64,000 bases of DNA from Streptomyces varsoviensis (GCF_000718635.1 NZ_JOBF01000017.1:1-64000), one strand, 5' to 3'. Positions 51,829 to 60,254 are shown, numbered from the stretch's first letter. The notes: generated by a model not told the origin, from the sequence alone. Numbers and translations are program-made.

Positions 51829-53079
51829 ATGCACCTTTCATTCCTTATCCACAATGCGTACGGCATCGGCGGAACGATCCGTACGACGTTCAACCTGGCG
51901 AGCGCGCTCGCCGAGCGGCACGACGTGGAGATCGTCTCGGTATTCCGCCACCGCGACGAGCCGATCCTCGCGCCGGGCGGCGACGTGCGCCTGCGCCACC
52001 TCGTCGACCTCCGCAAGGACACCCCCGGCTACGAGGGCGACGACCCCGAGCAGGAGCGCCCCGCCACCGTCTTCCCCGCCGCCGAGGGCCGCTACAAGCA
52101 GTACAGCGCCCTCACCGACCGGCGGATCGCCGCGCACCTGCGCTCCCTGGACTGCGACGTCGTCATTGGCACCCGCCCCGGCCTCAATGTGCACATCGCC
52201 CAGCAGGCCCGGCGCGGCCCCGTCCGGGTCGGCCAGGAGCACCTGACGCTCTCCACCCACTCCGCGCCGCTCAAGCGCACGCTGCGCACCGTCTACCCGC
52301 GGCTGGACGCGGTCACCACCGTGACCGAGGCCGACGCCGCCACCTACCGCAAGCTCATGAGGCTGCCCGGCGTGCGCGTCGAGGCCGTGCCCAACTCCGT
52401 ACCCGCGCCCGCGGTCGCCCCCGCCGACGGGACCGGGAAATGGGTCGTCGCGGCCGGCCGGCTGGCCCCCGCCAAACGGTACGACCTGCTGATCCGCGCC
52501 TTCGAGAAGGTCGTCGCCCAGCGCCCCGACTGGCGGCTGAGGATCTACGGCGCCGGGGCCGAGCGCGCCAAGCTGCGGGCCCAGATCGATAAGCGTGGCC
52601 TCTACAACCACGTCTTTCTGATGGGCCCCGCCAACCCGCTGGACCCCGAGTGGGTCAAGGGCTCCGTCGCCGCCGTCACCTCCAGCCTCGAATCCTTCGG
52701 CATGACCATCGTCGAGGCCATGCGCTGCGGCCTGCCGGTGGTCTCCACCGACTGCCCGCACGGCCCCGGCGAGATCATCGACAGCGGAGTCGACGGCCTC
52801 CTCGTCCCCACCGGGAAGGTCGACGCCATCGCCGACGGGCTGCTGCGCCTCATCAACGACGACGAGCTCCGCAAGCGCATGGGCCGCGAGGCCCTCGCCC
52901 GCTCGGAGCGCTTCGACCCGGCACGGATCGCCGGCCGCTACGAGTCGCTCTTCGCCGACCTCGTGGCCCGCGGCGCGCTGCGCGGCTCGCTGCACCGCAC
53001 CCGCGGCGCCCTGCTGAGCAACGCGTTCCGCACCAAGGACGCCGGCAGATCCGCGTTGCGACGGGGGCGAGCCGCATGA
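51829..53079 (+). CDS. glycosyltransferase family 4 protein
   Basis: The 416-aa GT-B enzyme opens HLSFLIHNAYGIGGTIRTTFNLASALAERHDVEIVSVFRH, with the acceptor-side GGT loop. The donor domain has WVVAAGRLAPAKRYDLLIRAFEKV (about 204). The E-x7-E motif is in SSLESFGMTIVEAMRCGLPVVSTDCPHGPGEII (about 286-318). It resembles poly(glycerol/galactose)-type or teichoic-like cell-wall glycosyltransferases. It is soluble or peripheral. ATG 51829 fixes the normal start. The ATGA overlap with the next gene suggests they act together. Confidence 0.88.
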   Translation: MHLSFLIHNAYGIGGTIRTTFNLASALAERHDVEIVSVFRHRDEPILAPGGDVRLRHLVDLRKDTPGYEGDDPEQERPATVFPAAEGRYKQYSALTDRRIAAHLRSLDCDVVIGTRPGLNVHIAQQARRGPVRVGQEHLTLSTHSAPLKRTLRTVYPRLDAVTTVTEADAATYRKLMRLPGVRVEAVPNSVPAPAVAPADGTGKWVVAAGRLAPAKRYDLLIRAFEKVVAQRPDWRLRIYGAGAERAKLRAQIDKRGLYNHVFLMGPANPLDPEWVKGSVAAVTSSLESFGMTIVEAMRCGLPVVSTDCPHGPGEIIDSGVDGLLVPTGKVDAIADGLLRLINDDELRKRMGREALARSERFDPARIAGRYESLFADLVARGALRGSLHRTRGALLSNAFRTKDAGRSALRRGRAA

Positions 53080-53981
53080 CGACCTCCGCCCCGCGTCACC
53101 ACCCCGTCACCCCACCCGAGGAGCCCACCATCGTGTCTGCCCCGCCGCGCGCCGACTGCATCGCGGACTCCGCGGGCGGACTCACCTTCGACGTCGACGT
53201 CTGGGGCCGTCCCGCCCCCAGCGGCGACTGGACGGCCGCGCTCGTCCTGCGCCGCCGGGTGGCGGACGCCGACGCCGACTCCGACGAGGTCCGCCTGCCC
53301 CTGTCGCCCAACGGCGACGGACGGCTCAGGGCCGTGCTGCCCAGCACGGTCGCGCTCCCCGAAGGCCGCTGGGACATCCATGTGGCCTGCGGCGAGGACG
53401 ACGTACGGCGGCTCGTGCCCGGCCTGAACGACCTGCGCTCGCTCGTCGACCGCACGCCCAGCCAGAGCGCGTCCCCGCTGGCCGTCCGCATCCCGTACGC
53501 GACCAAGCACGGCAACCTCTCGCTGCGGAGCTGGCTGCGGCTGCCGCACGCCGAGGCCGCCGACATCCAGGTCGAGAGCGCCGGCATAACCGCCCGCGGT
53601 GTCCTCTACCGCGTGCAGGACCCGCAGGCGTGGCTGGCCGGCGCCGTGGTCGAGGCCCGCTGCCGGCGCGACGCCGCCCTGGTCCATACGGTCCCGGCGA
53701 CCGCCGAGGGCGCGGAGTTCGCCTTCACCCTGCCGTACGGGCCGCTGGCCGAGGTGTGGCGCGGCGGGCTCGATGTCTGGGACCTGTGGCTGCGCCCGGC
53801 CGAGGGCGAGCCGGTCCGTATCGCCCGCATCCTCGACGACATCGCGGACAAGAAGCCGGTGTTCGTCTACCCGGCGCGCCCCGTCGCCGCCGAGTACGCC
53901 CCCGCCCAGGCCGGCCCGTACTACACGGCCGACAACGACCTGTCGGTGCGCGTTGACGAGCGCGAGCCCGCCGCCCGCTGA
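53076..53981 (+). CDS. hypothetical beta-rich protein coupled to the glycosyltransferase
   Basis: The 301-aa protein is rich in beta strands: two similar-looking sandwich segments, about 25-115 (LTFDVDVWGRPAPSGDWTAALVLRRR ... GRWDIHVACGEDDVRRL) and about 150-260 (LRSWLRLPHAEAADIQVESAGITARGVLYRV ... GGLDVWDLWLRP). No catalytic motif was recognised. Such a layout fits a carbohydrate-binding or scaffold role next to the GT4 gene. ATG 53076 overlaps the GT stop (ATGA). GTG 53133 with GAGGAG 9 nt upstream is a good alternative. Confidence 0.72.
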   Translation: MTTSAPRHHPVTPPEEPTIVSAPPRADCIADSAGGLTFDVDVWGRPAPSGDWTAALVLRRRVADADADSDEVRLPLSPNGDGRLRAVLPSTVALPEGRWDIHVACGEDDVRRLVPGLNDLRSLVDRTPSQSASPLAVRIPYATKHGNLSLRSWLRLPHAEAADIQVESAGITARGVLYRVQDPQAWLAGAVVEARCRRDAALVHTVPATAEGAEFAFTLPYGPLAEVWRGGLDVWDLWLRPAEGEPVRIARILDDIADKKPVFVYPARPVAAEYAPAQAGPYYTADNDLSVRVDEREPAAR

Positions 53982-53994
53982 CGGAACGCCGCCT

Positions 53995-54021
53995 GACGAG
54001 CCGTCACCCCGACGGCTCGTC
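53995..54021 (+). terminator. terminator after the glycosyltransferase operon
   Basis: GACGAGCCGTC (53995-54005) pairs with GACGGCTCGTC (54011-54021), an 11-bp perfect stem with ACCCC loop, 14 nt after the stop codon; CTCTTTC follows. Confidence 0.8.
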
Positions 54022-54142
54022 GCCCTGACGCTCTTTCGGCTGACGGCCCGCCGGGCGGGCCAGGCGGGGGAGAAGCTGGGCGGGGGAGAAAGGGGTATGG
54101 AACGCGCATCCAGGGGCACTCGGAGCCGCGGAGGTGCGAATA

Positions 54143-54313
54143 ATGGTTCCAGTTCTTCTCGTTCTCCTGCTCGCCCTGATCCTCTTCGGCGCAGGTTTCG
54201 CGATCAAGGTTCTGTGGTGGGTCGCGGTGGCGGTCCTGGTGATCTGGCTGCTCGGCTTCCTCTTCAGGTCCACTGCCGCCGGGGGGAGCAGGTCACGCTG
54301 GTACCGATGGTGA
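54143..54313 (+). CDS. 56-aa hydrophobic membrane protein
   Basis: This short gene encodes MVPVLLVLLLALILFGAG, then FAIKVLWWVAVAVLVIWLLG and FLFRSTAAGGSRSRWYRW. It has two closely packed hydrophobic helices with Lys-Val-Leu-Trp-Trp between and a basic Trp/Tyr tail. Similar tiny 'hydrophobic proteins' occur in many streptomycetes. ATG 54143 has GGAGG 8 nt upstream, an excellent site. GC at third positions is coding-like. It lies alone between a terminator and convergent ctaD. Function unknown; membrane stress or scaffold roles are possible. Confidence 0.88.
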   Translation: MVPVLLVLLLALILFGAGFAIKVLWWVAVAVLVIWLLGFLFRSTAAGGSRSRWYRW

Positions 54314-54398
54314 CCGGCGGCGCTCGCCGCCGGACGCCGTGACCCGCTCCCCGTCACATCCACGCGACCGCCGGCCGCCGAGGCAGCGACGCTCCTCG

Positions 54399-54520
54399 GC
54401 GGCCGGCGCAGGCATGTCCGCGAGGCGCCCGGCGCAGGCATGTCCCGCGACGCGCGGTGGGCTCCAGCCGCCCCGAGGAACGGACGGTGGGCTCCAACCG
54501 TCCCGCGGAACGGCCGGCGG
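54399..54520. repeat. paired direct repeats between the small protein gene and ctaD
   Basis: CCGGCGCAGGCATGTCC occurs twice (about 54400 and 54430). CGGTGGGCTCCA(G/A)CCG(C/T)CCC occurs twice (about 54455 and 54485) with GAACGG following each. No other feature was seen in the gap 54314-54522. Confidence 0.65.
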
Positions 54521-54522
54521 GC

Positions 54523-56286
54523 TCAGCCGTTCTCCGGAGTCGCCGACTGCTCCGTACCGCCCGCACCGGGCGGCCCGGACGGCCCCGGCACCGTGGGCCC
54601 GGACCCCGTGCGGAGCGGCCCCGTCTGGTCGAGCAGCCCCTTCTCCGCCCGTACGACCTCCGGATGGTGCAGGTCGAAGGCGGGGGACTCGGAGCGGATG
54701 CGCGGCAGGGTCAGGAAGTTGTGGCGCGGCGGCGGGCAGGAGGTCGCCCACTCCAGCGAGCGACCGAACCCCCATGGGTCGTCCACCTCGACCCGCTGCC
54801 CGTACTTCGCGGTCTTCCAGACGTTGTAGAGGAACGGCAGCGTGGACATGCCCAGCAGGAACGCGCCCACCGTGGAGAGGGTGTTGAGCGTGGTGAAGCC
54901 GTCGGCGGCCAGATAGTCCGCGTAGCGGCGCGGCATGCCCTCCACGCCCAGCCAGTGCTGCACCAGGAACGTGGTGTGGAACCCCACGAACAGCGTCCAG
55001 AAGTGGATCTTCCCGAGCCGTTCGTCGAGCAGCTTGCCGGTGAACTTCGGCCACCAGAAGTAGAACCCCGCGAACATCGCGAACACCACCGTCCCGAACA
55101 CCACGTAGTGGAAGTGCGCGACGACGAAGTAGGTGTCCGTGACGTGGAAGTCCAGCGGCGGGGAGGCCAGGATCACGCCCGTGAGCCCGCCGAACAGGAA
55201 GCTCACCAGGAACCCGATCGACCACAGCATCGGCGTCTCGAAGGACAGCGAGCCGTTGAGCATCGTGCCGATCCAGTTGAAGAACTTCACCCCGGTCGGC
55301 ACCGCGATCAGGAACGACATGAACGAGAAGAAGGGCAGCAGCACCGCCCCCGTCGCGAACATATGGTGCGCCCACACGACCACCGACAGCCCGGTGATCG
55401 CCATCGTCGCGCCGATCAGCGCGATATAGCCGAAGATCGGCTTCCGGGAGAAGACCGGGATGATCTCCGTGATGATGCCGAAGAACGGCAGGGCGATGAT
55501 GTAGACCTCGGGATGGCCGAAGAACCAGAACAGGTGCTGCCAGAGCAGCGCGCCGCCGTACGGGGCCTCGAAGACCACCGCCCCGAACCGCCGGTCCGCC
55601 TCCAGCGAGAGCAGCGCCGCCGCCAGCACCGGGAAGGCCATCAGCACGAGGATCGAGGTGAAGAGCACGTTCCAGGTGAAGACGGGCATCCGGAACATCG
55701 TCATACCGGGCGCGCGCATCCCGATGATGGTGGTCAGGAAGTTCACCGCGCCGAGGATCGTGCCGAAGCCGGACAGCGCCAACCCCATGATCCACATATC
55801 GGCGCCGCCGCCCGGCGACCGCACCATGCTGTTCAGCGGCGCGTACGCGGTCCAGCCGAAGGCCGCGCCGCCCGCGGGCATCAGCAGGCTGGCCACCACG
55901 ATCAGCCCGCCGAACAGGAACAGCCAGTAGGAGAGCATGTTCAGGCGCGGGAAGGCGACATCGGGGGAACCGATCTGCAGAGGCATGATCTCGTTGGCGA
56001 ACCCCGCGAACGCCGGCGTCGCGAACAGCAGCAGCATGATCGTGCCGTGCGCCGTGAACGCCTCGTTGAACTGCTCGTTCGTCATGATCTGGAGCCCGGG
56101 GCGGGCCAGTTCGGTGCGCATCAGCAGCGCCAGCACACCGCCGATCAGGAAGAAGCCGAACGACGTGATCAGGTAGAGATGGCCGATCTTCTTGTGGTCG
56201 GTGGTCGTCAGCCAGTCGACGACGATGCTTCCGGGCCGACGCACCCGCACCGGACCGGCGGCCGCCTGCGCGGTGTCCGCACCCAT
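54523..56286 (-). CDS. ctaD: cytochrome c oxidase subunit I
   Basis: The 587-aa haem-copper oxidase subunit I of the aa3 type has twelve hydrophobic helices. [16 protein letters not shown] is at the N-terminus and [12 protein letters not shown] carries a low-spin haem ligand. [14 protein letters not shown] carries the CuB His and the His-Tyr crosslink, followed by [19 protein letters not shown] carries the remaining haem ligands. All key residues are intact. A Pro/Gly/Thr-rich tail follows about residue 545. It stands alone, without ctaC or ctaE, so it is probably a second copy beside the main cta operon. ATG 56286 starts [11 protein letters not shown]. Confidence 0.95.
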   Translation of the reverse strand: MGADTAQAAAGPVRVRRPGSIVVDWLTTTDHKKIGHLYLITSFGFFLIGGVLALLMRTELARPGLQIMTNEQFNEAFTAHGTIMLLLFATPAFAGFANEIMPLQIGSPDVAFPRLNMLSYWLFLFGGLIVVASLLMPAGGAAFGWTAYAPLNSMVRSPGGGADMWIMGLALSGFGTILGAVNFLTTIIGMRAPGMTMFRMPVFTWNVLFTSILVLMAFPVLAAALLSLEADRRFGAVVFEAPYGGALLWQHLFWFFGHPEVYIIALPFFGIITEIIPVFSRKPIFGYIALIGATMAITGLSVVVWAHHMFATGAVLLPFFSFMSFLIAVPTGVKFFNWIGTMLNGSLSFETPMLWSIGFLVSFLFGGLTGVILASPPLDFHVTDTYFVVAHFHYVVFGTVVFAMFAGFYFWWPKFTGKLLDERLGKIHFWTLFVGFHTTFLVQHWLGVEGMPRRYADYLAADGFTTLNTLSTVGAFLLGMSTLPFLYNVWKTAKYGQRVEVDDPWGFGRSLEWATSCPPPRHNFLTLPRIRSESPAFDLHHPEVVRAEKGLLDQTGPLRTGSGPTVPGPSGPPGAGGTEQSATPENG

Positions 56287-56355
56287 CTGCGCTCCCTCGA
56301 TGTCGCCTGTGCCGCGGTATGAAGGGTTCTTCGGCTCTCGCGCGCCGGGCCTTGA

Positions 56356-56416
56356 GAGCCTGTGTCATATCCCTGGCCAGGCGTCGGGCGCCCGGCCAGG
56401 GATATGACACAGGCTC
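56356..56416. mobile_element. MITE-like 61-bp palindrome flanked by TGA direct repeats
   Basis: Arms of 23 bp beginning GAGCCTGTGTCATATCC (56356-56378 and 56394-56416) are perfect inverse complements. The 15-nt centre adds a GGCG/CGCC stem. Immediately outside, TGA occurs on both sides (56353-56355 and 56417-56419), like a 3-bp target duplication of the TNA kind made by some IS5-family groups. No transposase is encoded. The unit is AT-richer than its surroundings. It lies upstream of ctaD and downstream of gvpK, and could also stop transcription. Confidence 0.65.
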
Positions 56417-56590
56417 TGAGCCGTGGGCGTGAGCCATTGGGGTCCTGAGCGCGGGCAGGGGCCCAGGGCCTACGAGCATTCGGGCTCAGGCCATGATGCT
56501 CGCCGCCCGGCGGTTGCGCGAGGGCGCGTCGCGTTGCTTCTGGGCGCGGATCACGCCGTGTTCCGGCTCCGTCCGGTCTCGTGTTCCCGG

Positions 56591-56890
56591 CTATTCCGGA
56601 GGCTCCGGGGGCAGCAGCGGCCCGAGCGGGCCCAGGTCCAGATTGAGATCGGCGGCCGACAGCCCGTACCGCTCGCGCAGCTCCGTCATCCGCTCCGAGA
56701 GCAGCATCAGGGTCAGCCCCATCCGCTCCTCCTGTTCCTCCGTCAAATCGCCCTGCTCCACCCGTCGCAGCGCCTGCCGCTCCATCAACTGACGCAGCAG
56801 CTCCACGACGGTGAGCACCAGCTTCATCAGATCGCGCTCGACGGTGTCCCGGTCCAGCTCGACCCGGCCGTGCACGGTGCGGTCGCTCAC
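56591..56890 (-). CDS. gvpK: gas vesicle protein GvpK
   Basis: The 99-aa protein matches GvpK in RVELDRDTVERDLMKLVLTVVELLRQLMERQALRRVEQGDLTEEQEERMG, the conserved helical core, and a Pro-rich end. GvpK is a minor accessory protein in vesicle assembly. GTG 56890 overlaps the gvpS stop (GTGA) and has AAGGAG 9 nt upstream. It is the last gene of the cluster. Confidence 0.92.
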   Translation of the reverse strand: MSDRTVHGRVELDRDTVERDLMKLVLTVVELLRQLMERQALRRVEQGDLTEEQEERMGLTLMLLSERMTELRERYGLSAADLNLDLGPLGPLLPPEPPE

Positions 56891-57102
56891 GCGCCCCACT
56901 CCTTCCCCGCCGTGCCCCCGCCGTCCGAACTGCCCCACGGCGACGGCACGTTCTCGTTCACCGAGCTGATGAGCGCCCGCAAGTCGATCCGTACGAGGTC
57001 GACGTCGGCGATCCGCAGCGTGATGTCGCCCGCGATCACGGCCCCGCCCGCCAGCAGCCGGTCCAGCAGATCCACGAGCGCGAGCTGTTCCTGTTCCCTC
57101 AC
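56887..57102 (-). CDS. gvpS: gas vesicle GvpA-fold protein, GvpS type
   Basis: The 71-aa protein carries the GvpA-family core LALVDLLDRLLAGGAVIAGDITLRIADVDLVRIDLRALISSV (helix-strand-strand-helix). The sequence is closest to the minor structural protein GvpS rather than to the main ribbed protein GvpA, which has more Ile/Val and a VDAWVRVSLVG motif. A polar tail follows. GTG 57102 lies 21 nt after gvpL. It is the only GvpA-like protein in the cluster. Confidence 0.85.
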   Translation of the reverse strand: MREQEQLALVDLLDRLLAGGAVIAGDITLRIADVDLVRIDLRALISSVNENVPSPWGSSDGGGTAGKEWGA

Positions 57103-57123
57103 GCGGCCCTCACTCGCCGGCCC

Positions 57124-58188
57124 TCATTCGCCGGCCCCGCCGTCGCCCCGCCGCTGGTCGCGGGAGACGAAGGAGTACGGCGCCCACGGCCCGGTCAGCT
57201 CCAGCCGCACGCCGTCCGCCGCCTGCGCCAGCTCGCCCACCCGCGAGGTGAACTCGGAGCTGCGCTCGCGGCGCACGAGGTACGCGGCGTTGAGGACGTT
57301 GCGGTCCCGCTCGCCGGAGAGCCGGGCGTCCTGCGGCGGGTGCAGCCGGACGCCCTCGGCCAGCGCGGCCAGCGTCTCGTGCACCAGGCGGGCGCGGTCG
57401 TCCGCGCGCCGCCACCGCTCCTCGCGCTCCCGCCGCTGCGCACCGCGCCGCCGTAGGTAATCCCGCCCGGTGCTGCCGGTGCTGCCGGTGCTGCCGGGGG
57501 CGCCAGAACCGGCGGGGCGGCCGGGAGCGGCGGAACCCTCGGAGGAGCCGCCCGAGCCGCCCGAGCCGCCTGAGCCGCCTGAGCCGCCCGAGCGGCCAGT
57601 GCCCCCAGTGCCGACCTCCGGCCCTCCCGCACCTTCTGCCCCTTTCGTCTCTCCCGTCCCTTCCGCCTCTTGCATCCCTTGCGCCCCCTCGGCCGCGTAC
57701 GCCTTGACGCCCCACTCGACCCGGCCCTCCAGCCGGTCGAGCGCCGAGCCGAACTCCTCCCGCTCGGCGGCCAGGGCGCGCCGCAGACCCGCCTCGTCGC
57801 GGTAGACGGTGGCCAGCCGCAGCGGCAGCACGCAGCAGTCCCGCGAAGCGGCGTCCACGACCCGCTGATGGGCCCGCGCCACGTCGCTCAGCCACGGCAG
57901 GTCCTCCAGCCGCGCGCGCAGCCCCTTCTCGTCGAAGTCGGCGGCGGGCACCGGGCTGACCAGTGCCGCGAGCCCCAGATGCCGTACGGTCCGTACGGGC
58001 CGGTCGCACACGCCGCCGACGGCTTCGAGCGCCGCGTCGCAGGTATCGGCGTCCCGCGCGACGGCGTAGGCGTACAGCAGCTCCTCGCCCATCGGCCCCT
58101 CGGCGGGCAGTCCCTCGGCGGTCAGCCCCTCCGCCGTCGGCTCCTCGGCCGTCCCGGTCGTCGCGTCCTCGGACTCGGACTCGGACAC
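57124..58188 (-). CDS. gvpL: gas vesicle protein, GvpF/GvpL family (GvpL position)
   Basis: The 354-aa protein has a GvpF/L fold. The N-terminal domain is LLYAYAVARDADTCDAALEAVGG ... LPWLSDVARAHQRVVDAASRDCCVLPLRLATVYRDEAGL. The C-terminal part is DRNVLNAAYLVRRERSSEFTSRVGELAQAADGVRLELTGPWAPYSFV. Between them, about 168-248, lies a Gly/Ser/Glu-rich insert with 9-bp-encoded GGS and GST repeats, so it is longer than usual (about 250). A Glu-rich N-terminal tail has TAEGLTAEGLPAEG. GTG 58188 has GAGGAGG 8 nt upstream. GvpL is an assembly chaperone. Confidence 0.88.
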   Translation of the reverse strand: MSESESEDATTGTAEEPTAEGLTAEGLPAEGPMGEELLYAYAVARDADTCDAALEAVGGVCDRPVRTVRHLGLAALVSPVPAADFDEKGLRARLEDLPWLSDVARAHQRVVDAASRDCCVLPLRLATVYRDEAGLRRALAAEREEFGSALDRLEGRVEWGVKAYAAEGAQGMQEAEGTGETKGAEGAGGPEVGTGGTGRSGGSGGSGGSGGSGGSSEGSAAPGRPAGSGAPGSTGSTGSTGRDYLRRRGAQRREREERWRRADDRARLVHETLAALAEGVRLHPPQDARLSGERDRNVLNAAYLVRRERSSEFTSRVGELAQAADGVRLELTGPWAPYSFVSRDQRRGDGGAGE

Positions 58189-58203
58189 CGCGGTACCTCC
58201 TCC

Positions 58204-58269
58204 CGGTCCTCCCCGGGCCTCCCAGGTCCTCCCGGTCCTCCCGGTCCTCCCGGTCCTCCCGGTCCTTCC
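58204..58269 (-). repeat. 9-bp tandem repeat upstream of gvpL (GGGAGGACC on the coding strand)
   Basis: About seven copies of GGTCCTCCC (plus strand) lie just upstream of the gvpL ribosome-binding site. On the mRNA they form consecutive GGGAGGACC units, each containing a Shine-Dalgarno-like GGAGG. The array fills the gap where gvpG/Y/Z/J would be expected. Confidence 0.85.
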
Positions 58270-58322
58270 CGTCTCTCGCTCCCCGTCCCGGAGGCCCGTG
58301 CTCCGCTCGCCGCCGGCCGCCC

Positions 58323-59090
58323 TCACGGCTCGACGAAGCTGTACGGGGGCAGCGGACCGTGCACGTTCAGCTCCAGGTGCGGGTGGTTCCCGGTCAGCTC
58401 GTCGACGGCGGTCAGCAGTTCCTCGGCGCCCTCGCCCTTCTCGACGAGGAAGGAGATGTTCACGAACCAGCCGCCGCTCTCCGGGCCGGGCCGGCTCTCC
58501 TCGGCGAGCGGCAGCAGCGTCTCCTCCACCAGCCGGGCGTCGCGCTCCTCGCGCTCGCGCACCCCGCCGGCGACCAGTTCGCCGAAGCGCAGCCGCTGCT
58601 CGTACGTGCCGCCGCCGGCTGCCTGGTTGGCCTCGGCGAGGGCGCGCAGCTCGGCGCTGTCGGCGAGGACGAGGCGGAGCACCGCCTCCTCGCGGTGCAC
58701 GGCCTTCACGTTGTACTCGACGCGGCCGGTCAGCCGCTCCAACTGCTCGTGGTAGCGGTCGGCCTGTTCGCTCAGCACGGTGCGTACGGCCTCGTCGCTG
58801 GGGGAGACGCTGCCGAACCGCATGGGCAGCACGGCCGACCGCTCGCCGATCCGCGCCAGTACCCGCTGGTGTGCCATCAGGTCGCGGCGCTTGGGCCGCA
58901 GGTGCTCCGGGCAGTCGCTGACGATGGCGGTGAGCCGCCCCTCGCGCAGCGCGCGCACGGGTCGCGGCGGGTCGCCGACGCCGGTGAGCGGCTCCGGGCA
59001 CTCGACCTGCTCGCCGCCGGCGATGCCGTACACGTACGTGCTCTCTCGCTCTCCGTCCGTCCGGGGGCGGGTGGCGGGGTCAGCGCTCAT
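58323..59090 (-). CDS. gvpF: gas vesicle protein, GvpF/GvpL family (GvpF position)
   Basis: The 255-aa GvpF/L protein contains STYVYGIAGG, LTAIVSDCPEHLRPKRRDLMAHQRVLARIGERSAVLPMRFGSV (about 54-96) and GRVEYNVKAVHREEAVL. The C-terminus is WFVNISFLVEKGEGAEELLTAVDELTGNHPHLELNVHGPLPPYSFV, as normal for the family. It probably acts at vesicle nucleation. ATG 59090 has GAGGAAGG just upstream. It lies 61 nt after gvpO, where gvpA usually intervenes. Confidence 0.92.
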   Translation of the reverse strand: MSADPATRPRTDGERESTYVYGIAGGEQVECPEPLTGVGDPPRPVRALREGRLTAIVSDCPEHLRPKRRDLMAHQRVLARIGERSAVLPMRFGSVSPSDEAVRTVLSEQADRYHEQLERLTGRVEYNVKAVHREEAVLRLVLADSAELRALAEANQAAGGGTYEQRLRFGELVAGGVREREERDARLVEETLLPLAEESRPGPESGGWFVNISFLVEKGEGAEELLTAVDELTGNHPHLELNVHGPLPPYSFVEP

Positions 59091-59151
59091 GTCGCCTTCC
59101 TCTCCTGGTGCTCGTGGCCGCGCGCGGCGCCGGTACCGCCGGGGCGGGGCG

Positions 59152-59457
59152 TCAGTCGCGGTCGGACCGCGAGCGTTCGTAGCGGCGGACGCGGCGGTAG
59201 CCGGTGAGCCGGCCGCCGGGGTCGAGCGTCACCTCGTAGAGCGCCATGAGACTCATCGTCTCCGGCACCCTGGCGACCTCCACGACCTCGGCCTCCACCG
59301 TCCAGCCGCTGTCGGTCCGCTCGAACCGGGAGACCGTCTCGGGCGTCCGCCCGGTCAGCTCGCCCAGTTGCTCGCGGGCCGCGCGCAGCAGTTCCAGCGG
59401 CGTCGGTTCGCCATCCGCCGCGTTCTTGTCTCGCTTCTTCTCAGGGGTGTCTGTCAT
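59152..59457 (-). CDS. gvpO: gas vesicle protein GvpO
   Basis: The 101-aa product matches GvpO. A charged N-terminus is followed by PLELLRAAREQLGELTGRTPETVSRFERTDSGWTVEAEVVEVARVPETMSLMALYEVTLDPGGRLTGYRRVRRYER. GvpO is required for vesicle formation in haloarchaea and is the first gene of Streptomyces gvp clusters, as here. ATG 59457 has GAGG upstream. No membrane segment. Confidence 0.92.
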   Translation of the reverse strand: MTDTPEKKRDKNAADGEPTPLELLRAAREQLGELTGRTPETVSRFERTDSGWTVEAEVVEVARVPETMSLMALYEVTLDPGGRLTGYRRVRRYERSRSDRD

Positions 59458-59862
59458 AGGTGGCCTCGGGGCAGCGGGTACCGCGCCGGGGCCGCGTCAA
59501 ACCTGTGCGGGGATCACGGGCGCGGTGTGGCGGATTCGTGTAATCCATGTGCCCGTTCCGGCATTTCGCCGGGTCCCTCGAATTCCGTAGCGCGGGCCGG
59601 TGTGTGCTACGCGCGTCCGGTGCTTTGCGGGGCCCGCGCCGACCGGTCCGAATAATTCCGCGGCAAGGGCCGGGGAATTTATCCGGAGGCCGTTAGCGTG
59701 TCTTGGACACGGCAAGAGAAGCACCGTACGAGTGACGCGCGTGCCGCAAACCAGAGGCCGTTTTCTGTGACAGAAGTGTGACGAGTGGCGAACGTGGCGC
59801 GCATGGGGCCATGGCACCGGCCGGACTTCCGTCCCCGGGCCCGGCGGCCTACGGTGGCTGCC
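59458..59862. promoter_or_regulatory. divergent region between gvpO and the I78-like gene
   Basis: This 405-bp stretch is AT-richer than average. At 59648-59690 imperfect inverted segments GAATAATTCC and GGGGAATTTAT occur. Two GAGGCCGTT boxes lie at 59688 and 59755. The gvp promoter must be here; sigma-B-type -35/-10 pairs were not convincingly found. Confidence 0.4.
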
Positions 59863-60078
59863 ATGGCACCTCTTCCCAAGCCCCCCTACGAGCCCGAGGA
59901 CGACCCCGAGCGGTATGTCGGCCTCGACGCGGCCAAGGCCGAGGAGCAGGCCCGCGCGCACGGCTGGAGCACGGTGCGGGCGCTGCCGCCGGGCGCGATC
60001 ATCACCATGGAGTACCAGGGCGGCAGGCTCAACTTCGAGGTCGAGCACGGCACGGTGCGCCGCTGCTGGAAGGGCTGA
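59863..60078 (+). CDS. I78-family-like peptidase inhibitor
   Basis: The 71-aa protein contains VGLDAAKAEEQARAHGWSTVRALPPGAIITMEYQGGRLNFEVEHGTVRRCW. The GRLNFEV and terminal RRCW stretch matches the small I78/potato-inhibitor-I-like fold common in actinomycetes. It has no signal peptide, so a cytosolic target is likely. ATG 59863 was chosen; an upstream in-frame ATG (59785) adds a low-complexity leader. A strong hairpin follows the stop. Confidence 0.75.
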   Translation: MAPLPKPPYEPEDDPERYVGLDAAKAEEQARAHGWSTVRALPPGAIITMEYQGGRLNFEVEHGTVRRCWKG

Positions 60079-60144
60079 CCCCGCTCCGGACCCCGCGCCC
60101 GCACCCCACGCCCCGCGCTTCTGGAGAGCCCGCGACACGCCCGT

Positions 60145-60201
60145 ACGGCCGACGGCCCCGTACCGCCCTCTGTGACGAGGGCGGCCGGGGCCGTCGGCCG
60201 T
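60145..60201. terminator. strong bidirectional terminator
   Basis: ACGGCCGACGGCCCCG (60145-60160) pairs with CGGGGCCGTCGGCCGT (60186-60201). After a 2/1 internal loop, CCGCCCTC pairs with GAGGGCGG (60177-60184) around TGTGAC. It lies between convergent genes. Confidence 0.85.
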
Positions 60202-60254
60202 CGTGGTGCGGGAAGCAGGCTGTGCGTACCGCGCTTCCCGCGGGTGCCAGGGGG

